Below are positions 41,895 to 50,783 of a DNA stretch of 64,000 bases, piece after piece; position 1 is the stretch's first letter; the number at the start of each line of letters is the position of its first letter. Made by a program: the position numbers and the translations under genes. Under the pieces are notes generated by a model. That model did not search any database. It was not told the origin of the DNA and saw nothing but the letters and a program-made list of their open reading frames with translations. The stretch is taken from the NCBI GenBank assembly GCA_049601915.1, contig JBMYRB010000001.1, positions 558,001 to 622,000 on the forward strand, given 5' to 3'. The DNA is from UBA8079 sp049601915 (GTDB lineage Bacteria; Pseudomonadota; Alphaproteobacteria; UBA6615).

Positions 41895-42259
41895 AATATT
41901 TGGGCCAGTTGGTCGCCTGATTTAACGGAGGCTTTGGATCAACTTGGTCGATGTTAGGCAGCGCGCCGAGGACGGACGGGAGGCATGGTGCGCTCGCTTT
42001 TCTAGAAGTTTCAGGCCGTATCGGGCGCGCCTGACGGATCGAGGAGCGCTTTCTTGCTAATGGATTTTTGTCTCATGTTCCTTCCCTTACGGGTCTCTAC
42101 GATGAGCCAAAAATCCTCCGTTATACAAACACTACAATCTGCCCCATAGGCGCTGACTTCAGACAAGCAAGGTCTGGCTGTTGGGGACACACAGAATATT
42201 CTGTGTGAGAGGCGTTATACCAACGGTTATTGATCAAAACCGATGTCGGGACCAAACAT
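41895..42259. other. 365-base intergenic region with a perfect palindrome
   Basis: No open frame is supported. The notable element is the 20-base palindrome at 42188-42207. A segment with caaaaatcc and tacaaacactacaat is AT-rich and could hold the minus-strand promoter of the gene at 40470-41894. Confidence 0.4.
42188..42207. promoter_or_regulatory. 20-base perfect palindrome
   Basis: CACACAGAAT and its exact complement ATTCTGTGTG meet with no spacer. It lies 53 bases after the stop of the minus-strand gene 42260-44071. With no loop and no T-tract it is not a standard terminator. A dimeric repressor site or an insertion remnant is more likely. Confidence 0.45.
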
Positions 42260-44071
42260 TTAGCGGTTGAACAGCCTCTGCTCGATTCTTCGGACTCTCA
42301 TCGAAAGAGGGGTTAATTTTTTAAGTATTTCGTCACTCAGGGTTGACTGGGCCAATTTTACAATACGATCCATTATAGGTGTACGCGTTTTCGCCCACAG
42401 GATCGGTATCTCGGGCTCGTTCAAGTCGTATCGCACAGGCGGTTCATTAAATAGCGGATATTTACTTATTTTTTCAACCCGGGACCGGCTTTCCTCGCCA
42501 CGAGAAGCCCAGTCGGCACAGATTTCAACCGTTGTGGCAGCGGCGCTCGGTATGAGCGAATGCGTTTTCCTGTTTGCGCGGTTTTCGGGGGCGGCGTCCC
42601 TGCATTCCCTGATTCGCGCACAAATGGCCTCCGGATCGGAGGTAAACCCGAGGTTATCGATGCCAAAACCTGAAAACACCTCTGCACTAATTTTTTCGGT
42701 CAAGGTGACTGGAACATTAAAATGGCCAGCCTCCAAGGCAATGGTCGAGAATGGCGTTACAACATGATCGACGTGCTGTAGCAGATCGTAAAGAGGTGCC
42801 TCTGTTGCATGAAACACCTCAATATTGTCGAGACCGTGGTTTTGATAGACCTCGGTGACCACATCCTGCAACGAATGACTCATTGGATGTAGCCTGATCA
42901 GCCACAGCCAATCCTTCGGAGCACGCTTCATCGCCTGTATGATATTAGCGGGTGCGAGCGAATAGTATTGCAATGCGACGAGGATAACGTGGCGCCGTCG
43001 GTCGAGCCCGTCAAAGAATAGAGTTTGGTAGGCGTTTGATGATTGATCGCTCGCGGTCGCCCAGGCTTCCAGCGCCGGATTGCCTCCAGTGATGGCGCGG
43101 TGCGGCCCGGGAGAAATGGGCATCTCGCGTTCGGTATCTTGTTTGGTTGTTTTATCCCACACCCAGAAATAATCCGGCAGCAATTCATACCCATCAGGGG
43201 GAATTTTCGTGTAGTGGGTTTGGAACCACTGATAACGCCCTATCAGGCCGTGCTGTATTTCGATTGTCGGAATGCCCATCCGTTTGGCGGCGACAATCAT
43301 CCCCATCGTCTCGATAGCGAGATAGAGTCCAATGAAAATCGTCTTCGGTCTCAGTTCCGCAAGAATTTCCAGATGGACCTGCATATTAGCTTCGAGGAAT
43401 TGAAGCATCTTTTCGATGTTGCCAATTTCTACGGCCGCTGGATCAAGGTCGCAAATCGCTTGGGCCGATTTTAGAAATTTCTCGGTTTCGGCGCGTTCAG
43501 GCCAAGGCGGAAAGAGCGGCGAGAATTTCTCCTTGAACACGCTGTAATCGTTGTTCCAAGGCGTTTTGAAACAGACGGGTGACACAACGCGTGGAATAGT
43601 ATGGTTAGTGTACCTTTCCGCAGCTTCGATCTTGAGGCAGTTGAATTCGTCTGAAAGCAAGTCAAAAAGATAATCTTCCTGATGGTCGGTAAACTTACCT
43701 CTAGTCGTCTTAAAATGACGGATTCGGCGGGAAAAAAACAAACATTCTGCCTGTCCGCATATTTCCTTTAGTGTCGACGCATCTTCGCCTGCGATGCGGG
43801 GAGTTTCTAATGCTTCTTCCGGATTCAACGCGGTTTGGATGCTCCTGTTCAGCTCGTAGCGGGGCCAGAGCGTTCGCTGAATGTGATGGGGCGCATGCCG
43901 TCCGTGGCCAATCCATTTATCTTCGTACGCCGCGCCCAGCCTGCTGCGGAGCATCGGCCAAATTCTTAGTCCCTTATAAGTCAGTGCATTGACGTCGTGA
44001 CTTTCTTCGATCTGAACAAGCCGTTCAACCAAAACGCGTCGGTATTCCATATCTTCCATTAATTTACTCAT
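42260..44071 (-). CDS. Large putative capsule glycosyltransferase, paralogue of its neighbour
   Basis: This 603-residue protein shares long blocks with the following minus-strand gene: ALTYKGLRIWPMLRSRLG (versus GIKFRGLHVWPMMRARLG), YFWVWDKTTKQDTEREMP, PHRAITGGNPALEAW, WLWLIRLHPMSHSLQDVV, and DHVVTPFSTIALEAGHFNVP. The last blocks (R-L-H-P, then T-x-F-S-T-x-A-x-E-A) resemble the GT-B folds of capsule and CDP-glycerol-type transferases, where H-P contacts the donor phosphate and S-T follows a Gly-rich turn. A C-terminal tail of about 80 residues (MDRIVKLAQSTLSDEILKKL) is also shared with the neighbour. It has no TPR segment. The sugar is unknown. Confidence 0.72.
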   Translation of the reverse strand: MSKLMEDMEYRRVLVERLVQIEESHDVNALTYKGLRIWPMLRSRLGAAYEDKWIGHGRHAPHHIQRTLWPRYELNRSIQTALNPEEALETPRIAGEDASTLKEICGQAECLFFSRRIRHFKTTRGKFTDHQEDYLFDLLSDEFNCLKIEAAERYTNHTIPRVVSPVCFKTPWNNDYSVFKEKFSPLFPPWPERAETEKFLKSAQAICDLDPAAVEIGNIEKMLQFLEANMQVHLEILAELRPKTIFIGLYLAIETMGMIVAAKRMGIPTIEIQHGLIGRYQWFQTHYTKIPPDGYELLPDYFWVWDKTTKQDTEREMPISPGPHRAITGGNPALEAWATASDQSSNAYQTLFFDGLDRRRHVILVALQYYSLAPANIIQAMKRAPKDWLWLIRLHPMSHSLQDVVTEVYQNHGLDNIEVFHATEAPLYDLLQHVDHVVTPFSTIALEAGHFNVPVTLTEKISAEVFSGFGIDNLGFTSDPEAICARIRECRDAAPENRANRKTHSLIPSAAATTVEICADWASRGEESRSRVEKISKYPLFNEPPVRYDLNEPEIPILWAKTRTPIMDRIVKLAQSTLSDEILKKLTPLSMRVRRIEQRLFNR

Positions 44072-44090
44072 ATTAGGTACATACGGCCGG

Positions 44091-46463
44091 CTATTTTTGA
44101 CGATCGCTGACGGCCCGAATTCTTTTCTCTAGCAAGCGTAACTGTCGTGCTAGCGGGTTTAGTTTTATGAGAACGTGGTGCGGCAGAAACCTCTGGGCGA
44201 GCTGCACCATGCGCTGCATAGATGGGCTGTTTTCTTTCGATTGAGAGGCTGCTGCTTTCTGTGGGGGGGGGGCGTGCCTCTGCGATGCGATCTTGGGATC
44301 CTGGGGTGGACTTTTGGGTATGATGTCATGCGCCTGCAAAGTAACTGACATCTGAGAAAGGCGTTCGATTGTTGCGCTTACTTCGGGTTCGACCGCTTTC
44401 CAGTGTTTCTCGATCTCGTCGAGATGGAGATTGATGTTGCGGGGACCAGTGCGACGCAATCCCCGCTGGCGGCTGCGGGCTTTTTCGGCACTTTCGTGCA
44501 GCACGGTAATTAGCTCATCCACGTTAGCCGCGTGTTTCATTAGTCCAGCCTCAATATAATCAGCGTATAGCTCAAGGCCGGTGGCGCCCGTTAACGTGAT
44601 ATCCAGATTGAAATACCCGGCTTCGATGGCCGTCGTGGAGAAGCCGGTGAGGACATGGTCCGCGCTCTCCAACAGTTCAAACAGCGGAGCCCTTGTTGCC
44701 GCATCGACTATTACATTGGAAAAATCGTAGCGGTCCATCATGTCTGAATAGACCGACTCTAGCGGTTTGCTCTGTGGGTGTAACCTGAGCAGCCAGGTCC
44801 ATTCCTTTGGTGTATTGAGAAGCGCTTCTAGGAACAGATCGGGCATAAGATTGACGTATTGGTGCGTAACCAAGATGACGAACGGCTTGCGTTGCAACTC
44901 ATCTAGGAAACCGCTGTGGTTGATCTTCAACGGCTCGCGATTTCTGTCGAGCCAGTATTCGATACGCGGCGGACCGCCGATAATGGCTCTGTGGTGTTGA
45001 TGTCCTGTTGGAAAATGGGTTTCGATATTCGCCTTCATCTGTTTGTCCCAGACCCAGATGAAGTCTGGCACACACTCGTAGCCGGTCTCCGGTAGGCGCG
45101 TCCAATGGGTATACAGCCAGTGGTTTCGGCCCATTCCGCCGTTGACGATCTCGACAACTGGAATACCGTTGCGCGCAGCGGCTGCACAAAGTGCCAGCGT
45201 GGTCACCTCTGTATAGAGGTTGACGAAAATCACCCGAGGCTTGAGCTGCGCCAGAAGATTCGAAAAATAGGCGTAATATGGTTCAATGTAAAAGAGAGAG
45301 CGCTTGAAATCGTTGAAACTGAAAGAGGTAGAGGACAGTCCATGGCGTTCCATGATTGCATTTACCAGCTTCTTGGCCTTCTCCTCGTCCTCCCAAGAAT
45401 CTGACTGACTTATGTGCGAGTCATAGTAACGGCTCTTGTATTCCCCATAGCTGGTGTCCCAAGGCATCCGGAAATGCACCGTCTCTTCACACCGCGGAAG
45501 GCGGTTTACGACGTCTTGTTCAAAGCACTCTATTTTGAGGCATGCTCCGTGCGGCCTCATGAGGCGCATAGCGGTGTCTTCCTGCGACTGGAATTTTCCT
45601 TTTGTAACGATGTAATTGCGGACATTTCGCGAGTAAAAAAGGAAGTCGCATCTCTGCGACAATTCCTCTGGCGTGTAGCCAGGGTCGCCCAGAAAGTGGA
45701 TCTCTGGTTTTTGTCTGTCTGCAATCTTGTCGATATGCTTGGCCAAGGTGGTGCGGAACTCCGCGTTGGAAGCCAACGAGCTTGTGATAGCCCGGCGAGG
45801 GTTGAGGACGGCTTCTTCGATCATGCGCCCGAGCCGGGCGCGCATCATTGGCCAGACGTGCAGGCCGCGGAATTTGATGCCGTTGACGTCAAAATTAGCC
45901 TCGATATCGGCGAGTAGTTCCACGGCATCTCGACGGTAAGACTTCCCCATAAGGTTGGCCAAGATGTCATGGGCTGTCTCGATCCCCGGATGCACCTGGA
46001 GGATACGGCGAAGGACTGGAATGATCTCTTTTTGCGGCAGATCGTTGTGGTCGGAGGCTGGAAGGCCATTCAGCAGCGCGACGAACTCGCGACACCACAT
46101 CGCCTCGGGATGGAGCGCAACCGCTTGGAGGTAAATGTTTATCGCTTCCAGTTTGCGGCCCGCGTTGGCCAGTAGTTTGGCCAGAAGCGCATGGTTCATT
46201 CCAGATCTCGGGTCTTCCTTCACGACCTCTCGCATAGCTTCAATAACGGAATCGTTATCGAGCTCTTCACAGAGCGTCGCGGGAAGATTTTTCAGAGAAT
46301 CCCTAAATTCACGCCGCCAAGTAGGATCAGAGTGGGCCAGCACGGCTTTGCCGTACAGTTCTACCGCTTGGCGTTTGTGGCCTTGTTCGTGTAACAGCCG
46401 GGCCTGCTGGTAGAGCGATTCGCCAGTTTCATTTTTCTGGTTCGAATTAGGATCGCAACACAA
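44091..46463 (-). CDS. TPR-glycosyltransferase-like protein
   Basis: This 790-residue protein starts with about 180 residues of TPR-like repeats (QARLLHEQGHKRQAVELYGK, LLAKLLANAGRKLEAINIYL), then carries the same GT-B-like domain as the gene downstream (GIKFRGLHVWPMMRARLG; DFIWVWDKQMKANIETHFP; HRAIIGGPPRIEYW; WLLRLHPQSKPLES; DHVLTGFSTTAIEAGYFN). The repeat 'L-A-x-A-G-R-x-x-E-A-x-x-x-Y-x-x-A-V-x-x-x-P-x-W-R/C-x-E/D-F' is also in the TPR-sulfotransferase-like gene upstream, so repeats have been shared between the two genes. A proline/alanine-rich linker near 725-760 and the tail MQRMVQLAQRFLPHHVLIKL follow. It is 19 bases from the paralogue. Confidence 0.72.
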   Translation of the reverse strand: MCCDPNSNQKNETGESLYQQARLLHEQGHKRQAVELYGKAVLAHSDPTWRREFRDSLKNLPATLCEELDNDSVIEAMREVVKEDPRSGMNHALLAKLLANAGRKLEAINIYLQAVALHPEAMWCREFVALLNGLPASDHNDLPQKEIIPVLRRILQVHPGIETAHDILANLMGKSYRRDAVELLADIEANFDVNGIKFRGLHVWPMMRARLGRMIEEAVLNPRRAITSSLASNAEFRTTLAKHIDKIADRQKPEIHFLGDPGYTPEELSQRCDFLFYSRNVRNYIVTKGKFQSQEDTAMRLMRPHGACLKIECFEQDVVNRLPRCEETVHFRMPWDTSYGEYKSRYYDSHISQSDSWEDEEKAKKLVNAIMERHGLSSTSFSFNDFKRSLFYIEPYYAYFSNLLAQLKPRVIFVNLYTEVTTLALCAAAARNGIPVVEIVNGGMGRNHWLYTHWTRLPETGYECVPDFIWVWDKQMKANIETHFPTGHQHHRAIIGGPPRIEYWLDRNREPLKINHSGFLDELQRKPFVILVTHQYVNLMPDLFLEALLNTPKEWTWLLRLHPQSKPLESVYSDMMDRYDFSNVIVDAATRAPLFELLESADHVLTGFSTTAIEAGYFNLDITLTGATGLELYADYIEAGLMKHAANVDELITVLHESAEKARSRQRGLRRTGPRNINLHLDEIEKHWKAVEPEVSATIERLSQMSVTLQAHDIIPKSPPQDPKIASQRHAPPPQKAAASQSKENSPSMQRMVQLAQRFLPHHVLIKLNPLARQLRLLEKRIRAVSDRQK

Positions 46464-46526
46464 TTCCAGTTTTTCCTTTTAATGATAATGGCCAAGGTAG
46501 CTTGTCACTGAACGGTGGAAAAAACT

Positions 46527-48429
46527 CTATACGTACAAGTGATCTGTTGAATAGCCATAGGACTCATACATAGAACGAACCCTCAGTGTTCCGAATGAAT
46601 CAATAACCTCTCTCGCCATTGCGCGGAGGGCGGGGGGCCATGCATCGATTTTATTTTGCCCCCGTTCTTTTTGGACCCGCCTGTTTTTATCCTGGATCTT
46701 GAAGGAAGCTTCTACATAAGCATCGGACACCTCAATTTTGTGTTGTGTGATGTGTAAGACAAAATCTTTGAAATCAGTCTTGTTTTTCGTCAAATCTTCT
46801 GCACGAAAAATGTTTTTATTTTGTATTTTTTCGTGACACTCGACATCGTATTTTACGATATCATGAAATAGGCTCTCCGCTTTTTTCATGGCAGCAATCT
46901 GAATTTCGTTTTCTTCCCCGCTGCATTTCGATTCAAAGCCCCTGAATAATTCCAGTATTTCAGAATCTTCATCAGCGCCGACAATTCTGGAGATGTGGAT
47001 CTTGGATAAGCTAAGAAACCGATCAGTAGGGTGCCGGATGATTGCGCCAAAATATCCTTTGTAGGGCTCAAGGGCGCTTTTCGCCGCCACTCCGTAGTAA
47101 CCATGAATGGCGCCGAACACTTTCCTGCCAGCGGATGCATTGGCGTATGCGACAAGCGCGTCGACAAATTTTTGGGGACGCACCTCGTATGATAACTTGT
47201 CCGTGGTGTAAGGGGGAACGGAACGCGTTCCATGGAAACAGACGACGTCTGGGTGGCAATTGAGGGATGCTGTAATCCAGAGCGTTGCCGAACCCCCGAA
47301 CGATGACAGATAGAATGGCGGTGCGCGCAGCGCGGAAAGAACGCCGCGCCCTGCTTCTTTTGCTGTATTAGCCAGAATTACCGCGGTCGATGAGGCCGCT
47401 GGATCGTTGGCAACTTTCTGTTTGATTCGAAGAAGGGTCTGTCTGGTAAGCAAGTCATCGCGCAGATGGGGGGGCAGCCTACCAAGCGCTCTAATGTAAT
47501 CACGACGCCAGGCTGGCCTGTCGTCGAGCAGGACGGCTTCCGCGTACAACTCCACAGCCTCGGTGTGCCGCCCCGCCTCGGCGAGCANNNNNNNNNNNNN
47601 NNNNNNNNNNNNNNNNNNNNNNNNNNNNNNNNNNNNNNNNNNNNNNNNNNNNNNNNNNNNNNNNNNNNNNNNNNNNNNNNNNNNNNGCCAGCAGATGGCG
47701 GGCGAGGCCGGCCTTCTCGTCATTCGCGACGATAGCCTGGAATACCGGTATGGCATCAGTTCGTCTATCACCGAGGAGATACAGGTAATCGGCTTGCCAA
47801 GACTCGGGGACGGATATACCTGGCTCTGCGGCACGTTTGCACAGGGCTACACAATAAAAGTCCGTGGCTGCGGAGAAATCATTGATCGATCGGTATAACT
47901 TGGCGAGATTCAGAGCCAGCCATGACGTCATTTGTTGTCGGGACAGTAGGGTGATACCCAACTGCGCGAGCTCGTGCTCAATAAACTGCTTGGTCAGTGG
48001 TTCGGCGTGGTTGACCCCGATGCTGATATAAAGGTCGTTGAGCGCATCGTCAGGCAATCGGCCTAGCGCACAAACAAAATCGCCGCACCAAGCTGGGTTC
48101 GGATCGCGCAGCATGGCTTCGCCATACATTTTGACTGCTTCTTTTTGCCGCCCCGCTTCCTCGAGGAGGCCTGCCAAGAGATACCGGGTTAAGCCGGTTT
48201 TTGAATCGGCCATCGCAATTTTCTGCAAGATCGGTATCGCCCGCACGCGGCGCTCGCCAAGAACTTCCAGATATTCAGTTTGCCATATTGCCGGAACTCG
48301 CTTTGCACGCTGGATCGCTCGCTTATACAACCTTGCTGCCGCACGACTTTCCCCTTGGCGGTGCAGCGCGCTCCCTTTCAGATAAAGGGATTCAACAACA
48401 GGCGGTCGCCAAAATGATAGCAGATTCAT
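46527..48429 (-). CDS. TPR-sulfotransferase-like protein, interrupted by an assembly gap
   Basis: The 5' part (48429 down to 47687) encodes TPR-like repeats (LLAGLLEEAGRQKEAVKMYG, EAMLRDPNPAWCGDFVCALG, RHLL at the gap). The 3' part (47587 to 46527) resumes with LAEAGRHTEAVELYAEAV, LDDRPAWRRDYIRALGRL, then a sulfotransferase-like domain: PFYLSSFGGSATLWITASLN with a PAPS-loop flavour, CHPDVVCFHGTR, YFGAIIRHPTDRFLSLSKIH with a possible 3'-phosphate Arg/Ser, ending STDHLYV. The pieces read as one gene, but the gap length is arbitrary and the two parts are in different frames across it. The short tails reading into the gap on each side are artefacts. Sulfation of the capsule is a possible role; no PAPS synthesis genes are visible. 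Confidence 0.65.
47588..47686. other. Assembly gap (99 N)
   Basis: The run of N lies inside TPR-like repeats. Repeats on both sides are alike (the word EAGRxxEAVxxYxEA appears at each edge), which can make an assembler break here. The true length of missing sequence is unknown. Confidence 0.95.
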
Positions 48430-48559
48430 AACTTACCCCTGATCATTGGTCTATTTGTTGTTGATAATCCCGCGCTGAGTAGATCGAGTTAATTGTTAGA
48501 AGATTGATGACCTTCGGTCCAACGGAATGATGGCCCAGTTTTAGGGGGGAAGGACAGAC

Positions 48560-48910
48560 GTGGTGCGGACACTCGAGCGCGTGTGTGGCCAGATCGGCTA
48601 TCCGAAGACGATCCGCGTCGACCAGGGCTCCGAGTTCATCTCGCGCCACATCGATTTATGGACCTATCAGCGCGGCGTCACGCTCGACTTCTCGCGGCCG
48701 GGCAAGCCGACAGACAACGCATTCATTGAGGCGTTCAACGGGCGGCTGCGGGCCGAATGCCTGAACGCCCACTGGTTCCTGAGCCTTGCGGATGCAACCG
48801 AAAAGCTGGAGGCTTGGCGAAGAGACTACAGCGAGGAACGGCTATATGGCGCAATCTGGAACAATGTCCCGGCAGCGCTGATCGAATCAGCGCACGCTGC
48901 CAGCCCTTGA
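48560..48910 (+). mobile_element. IS3-family transposase (OrfB), C-terminal fragment
   Basis: The frame starting near 48557-48560 reads VVRTLERVCGQIGYPKTIRV, DQGSEF, YQRGVTLDFSRPGKPTDNAF, IEAFNGRLRAECLNAHWF. The D of DQGSEF and the E of FIEAFNGR are the second and third DDE residues. The N-terminal OrfA and the first D are absent, so the element is dead. It lies between the minus-strand block and the kps export operon, and marks a junction. Confidence 0.85.
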
Positions 48911-49002
48911 TGCTGGAAAGAGGCGGAAAACTCTAACGCCCGACGAGGGCTCTATGGGGAGCCTGCATCAGGGGACTCCGCTTTATCAAAACGGTCTAGA
49001 AG

Positions 49003-49032
49003 TTGCATTTTTTCGGGTTGCAAAAATACAAT
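49003..49032 (+). promoter_or_regulatory. Candidate sigma-70 promoter for the kps export operon
   Basis: TTGCAT at 49003-49008 and TACAAT at 49027-49032 are separated by 18 bases in an AT-rich stretch, 115 bases before kpsM. No other strong box is seen in the 236 bases between the IS3 fragment and kpsM. Confidence 0.4.
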
Positions 49033-49146
49033 ACTTCCACGATTTTAAGGCTTTTGAAACTAACAATCAATTTGCCTTATTCGCTTGGGGGGTAGATAGA
49101 TTGAGCGTGTCGGATGTCTCAACTAAAATGACTTGGCTGGCCGCTT

Positions 49147-50136
49147 GTGAATAGATCTATAGGCTTTTTCTGGAAATTCTTGCGTTGGTTCTCCCTCGGA
49201 AAAGCGGCGTCGACACGCGCGGCAAGTCGGTCGCGGGTGATCGCGTTGAGCGTCCCAAGAGAGACATCCGTCGCCAACGACATTTCAGCTGCCCTCAAAC
49301 AGCCCGTTCCACGGGAGTTCCAGCCGAGTTGGTCGTTGGCGCACGACTACAAGCGCCGCAGTGCGCTCGCCGCACTGCATGAGCAGGGCCGCGTCATCTA
49401 CGCACTTATATTGCGCGAAGTGCGCACCCGCTTCGGTCGCCACAAGCTCGGCTATCTCTGGGCGCTCATCGAACCTACGCTGCACATAGGCGTGTTCTGG
49501 ACATTGTTCTATTTAGGCGGCCGGCAAACCGTGGGTTCGATGTCAGTTCCGCTCTTCATCGCGACCGGGTTGATGTCCTTCTTTACGTTTCAGCAAACCT
49601 ACTTTCGGTTGAATGGCTCGATCCGGTCGAATTTCGCGCTACTCGCGCACCGCCAAGTCAAGCCCCTCGATGTGGTTATTGCGCGGGCGCTTTTGGAAGG
49701 TGCCACAACACTGTGCGTCCTTGTTCTGTTCATTGTCGCTGCTATCTACTTTGGTGAAGACTTGCGCCTGCGCGATCCGCTAAAGGCCATTGCGGCCCTC
49801 ATTTTGCTCTGGGTCATGGGTATAGGACTGGGGCTTTTGCTTGAAAGTCTGTCAGCTGCCTTACAATCCTTGCGCTTGCTGGTGAACGTTTTAACGCGGT
49901 TTTTGTATTTTACATCCGGTATCTTCTTCACTCTGTCGATGCTTGGGGGTCAAACGCAGAAGTTTCTATTGTACAACCCACTGCTACATCTGGTTGAGAC
50001 CGTGCGCTATTCCTTCGACTCGACCCTGGTAGTCCCGGACGTTAATCTGGTCTATCCGTTGATGTGGGCTATATCTATCCTGTTCCTTGGGCTGGCCTCC
50101 GACCGTGCGCTGCGGGACAGCACGCTTTCGCGATGA
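49147..50136 (+). CDS. kpsM: Capsule ABC-2 transporter permease KpsM
   Basis: This 329-residue inner-membrane permease exports capsular polysaccharide with KpsT. The ABC-2 domain starts near residue 80 (LILREVRTRFGRHKLGYLWA) and continues with membrane segments such as IGVFWTLFYLGG, LFIATGLMSFFTF, LCVLVLFIVAAIYF and LILLWVMGIGLGLLL. It is about 65 residues longer than typical KpsM (about 260) because of a basic N-terminal extension rich in Ser, Ala and Arg, whose role is unknown. The start is GTG. The stop overlaps the KpsT start (ATGA). Confidence 0.9.
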   Translation: MNRSIGFFWKFLRWFSLGKAASTRAASRSRVIALSVPRETSVANDISAALKQPVPREFQPSWSLAHDYKRRSALAALHEQGRVIYALILREVRTRFGRHKLGYLWALIEPTLHIGVFWTLFYLGGRQTVGSMSVPLFIATGLMSFFTFQQTYFRLNGSIRSNFALLAHRQVKPLDVVIARALLEGATTLCVLVLFIVAAIYFGEDLRLRDPLKAIAALILLWVMGIGLGLLLESLSAALQSLRLLVNVLTRFLYFTSGIFFTLSMLGGQTQKFLLYNPLLHLVETVRYSFDSTLVVPDVNLVYPLMWAISILFLGLASDRALRDSTLSR

Positions 50137-50783
50137 TTCATCTTTTCGATATCGCCAAGTCTTACCCCACCAGCGAAGGTGTGCATGCGGTGATTAAGCC
50201 GACGCGGCTCTCATTGCCGTCGCATCGCCGGATCGGCGTGTTGGGGCAAAATGGGGCCGGAAAATCGACGCTGTTGAACCTTATAGCAGGTGTGGAAAAC
50301 CCGGATCAGGGCTACATTCAGCGCGATTGCCGGATTTCCTGGCCGCTGGGTTTTTCCGGGGCCCTCCACAACGATCTGACGGGCGCGGAAAACGCTGCCT
50401 TCGTGGCTCGCATCTACGGTGTTGATGTCGATTATACATTGGATTTTGTGGAAGATTTTTCCGAGATAGGAGAGTATTTCTGTGAGCCGATGCGGACCTA
50501 CTCATCCGGCATGCGCGCTAGGTTTGCATTTGGGCTGAGCATGGCTATTGATTTCGAGTGCTATCTGATTGATGAAATCACGGGCGTGGGTGATCTGTCG
50601 TTCCAGGCGAAATGTCGAGAGGCCTTCGCGGAAAGAACCGAAAAGTCCGGAATTCTAATGGTGTCACACAATGAAAACACGATAAAAAGTTATTGCGACG
50701 TCGCAATTGTCATAGTCGATGGACATTTGATTCCGTTTGAAGACATAGATAAAGCAGTTGAATTTTATGGGGGTGCAGTGTGA
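50133..50783 (+). CDS. kpsT: Capsule export ATP-binding protein KpsT
   Basis: This 216-residue ATPase powers capsule export. Walker A is GVLGQNGAGKSTLLNLIAG, the signature is RTYSSGMRARFAFGLSMA (SSGMR for LSGGQ, as in KpsT/Wzt-type), Walker B is CYLIDEITGVGD, and the switch His is in MVSHNENTIK. Its length is that of KpsT rather than the longer Wzt, so no C-terminal carbohydrate-binding domain is present. The ATG at 50133 overlaps the KpsM stop; the frame extends upstream to 50064 only by overlap with kpsM. Confidence 0.92.
   Translation: MIHLFDIAKSYPTSEGVHAVIKPTRLSLPSHRRIGVLGQNGAGKSTLLNLIAGVENPDQGYIQRDCRISWPLGFSGALHNDLTGAENAAFVARIYGVDVDYTLDFVEDFSEIGEYFCEPMRTYSSGMRARFAFGLSMAIDFECYLIDEITGVGDLSFQAKCREAFAERTEKSGILMVSHNENTIKSYCDVAIVIVDGHLIPFEDIDKAVEFYGGAV

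Noticed and set aside
47500..47587. The C-terminal tail of the frame running from 48429 through the gap
   Set aside because: It reads the sulfotransferase-side DNA in the wrong frame (Ala- and Arg-rich), for the same reason.
47687..47834. The N-terminal 49 residues (MPQSQVYPSP...) joined across the N run to the sulfotransferase-like gene
   Set aside because: On this side of the gap the TPR-coding frame is a different one; the join is created by the arbitrary gap length.
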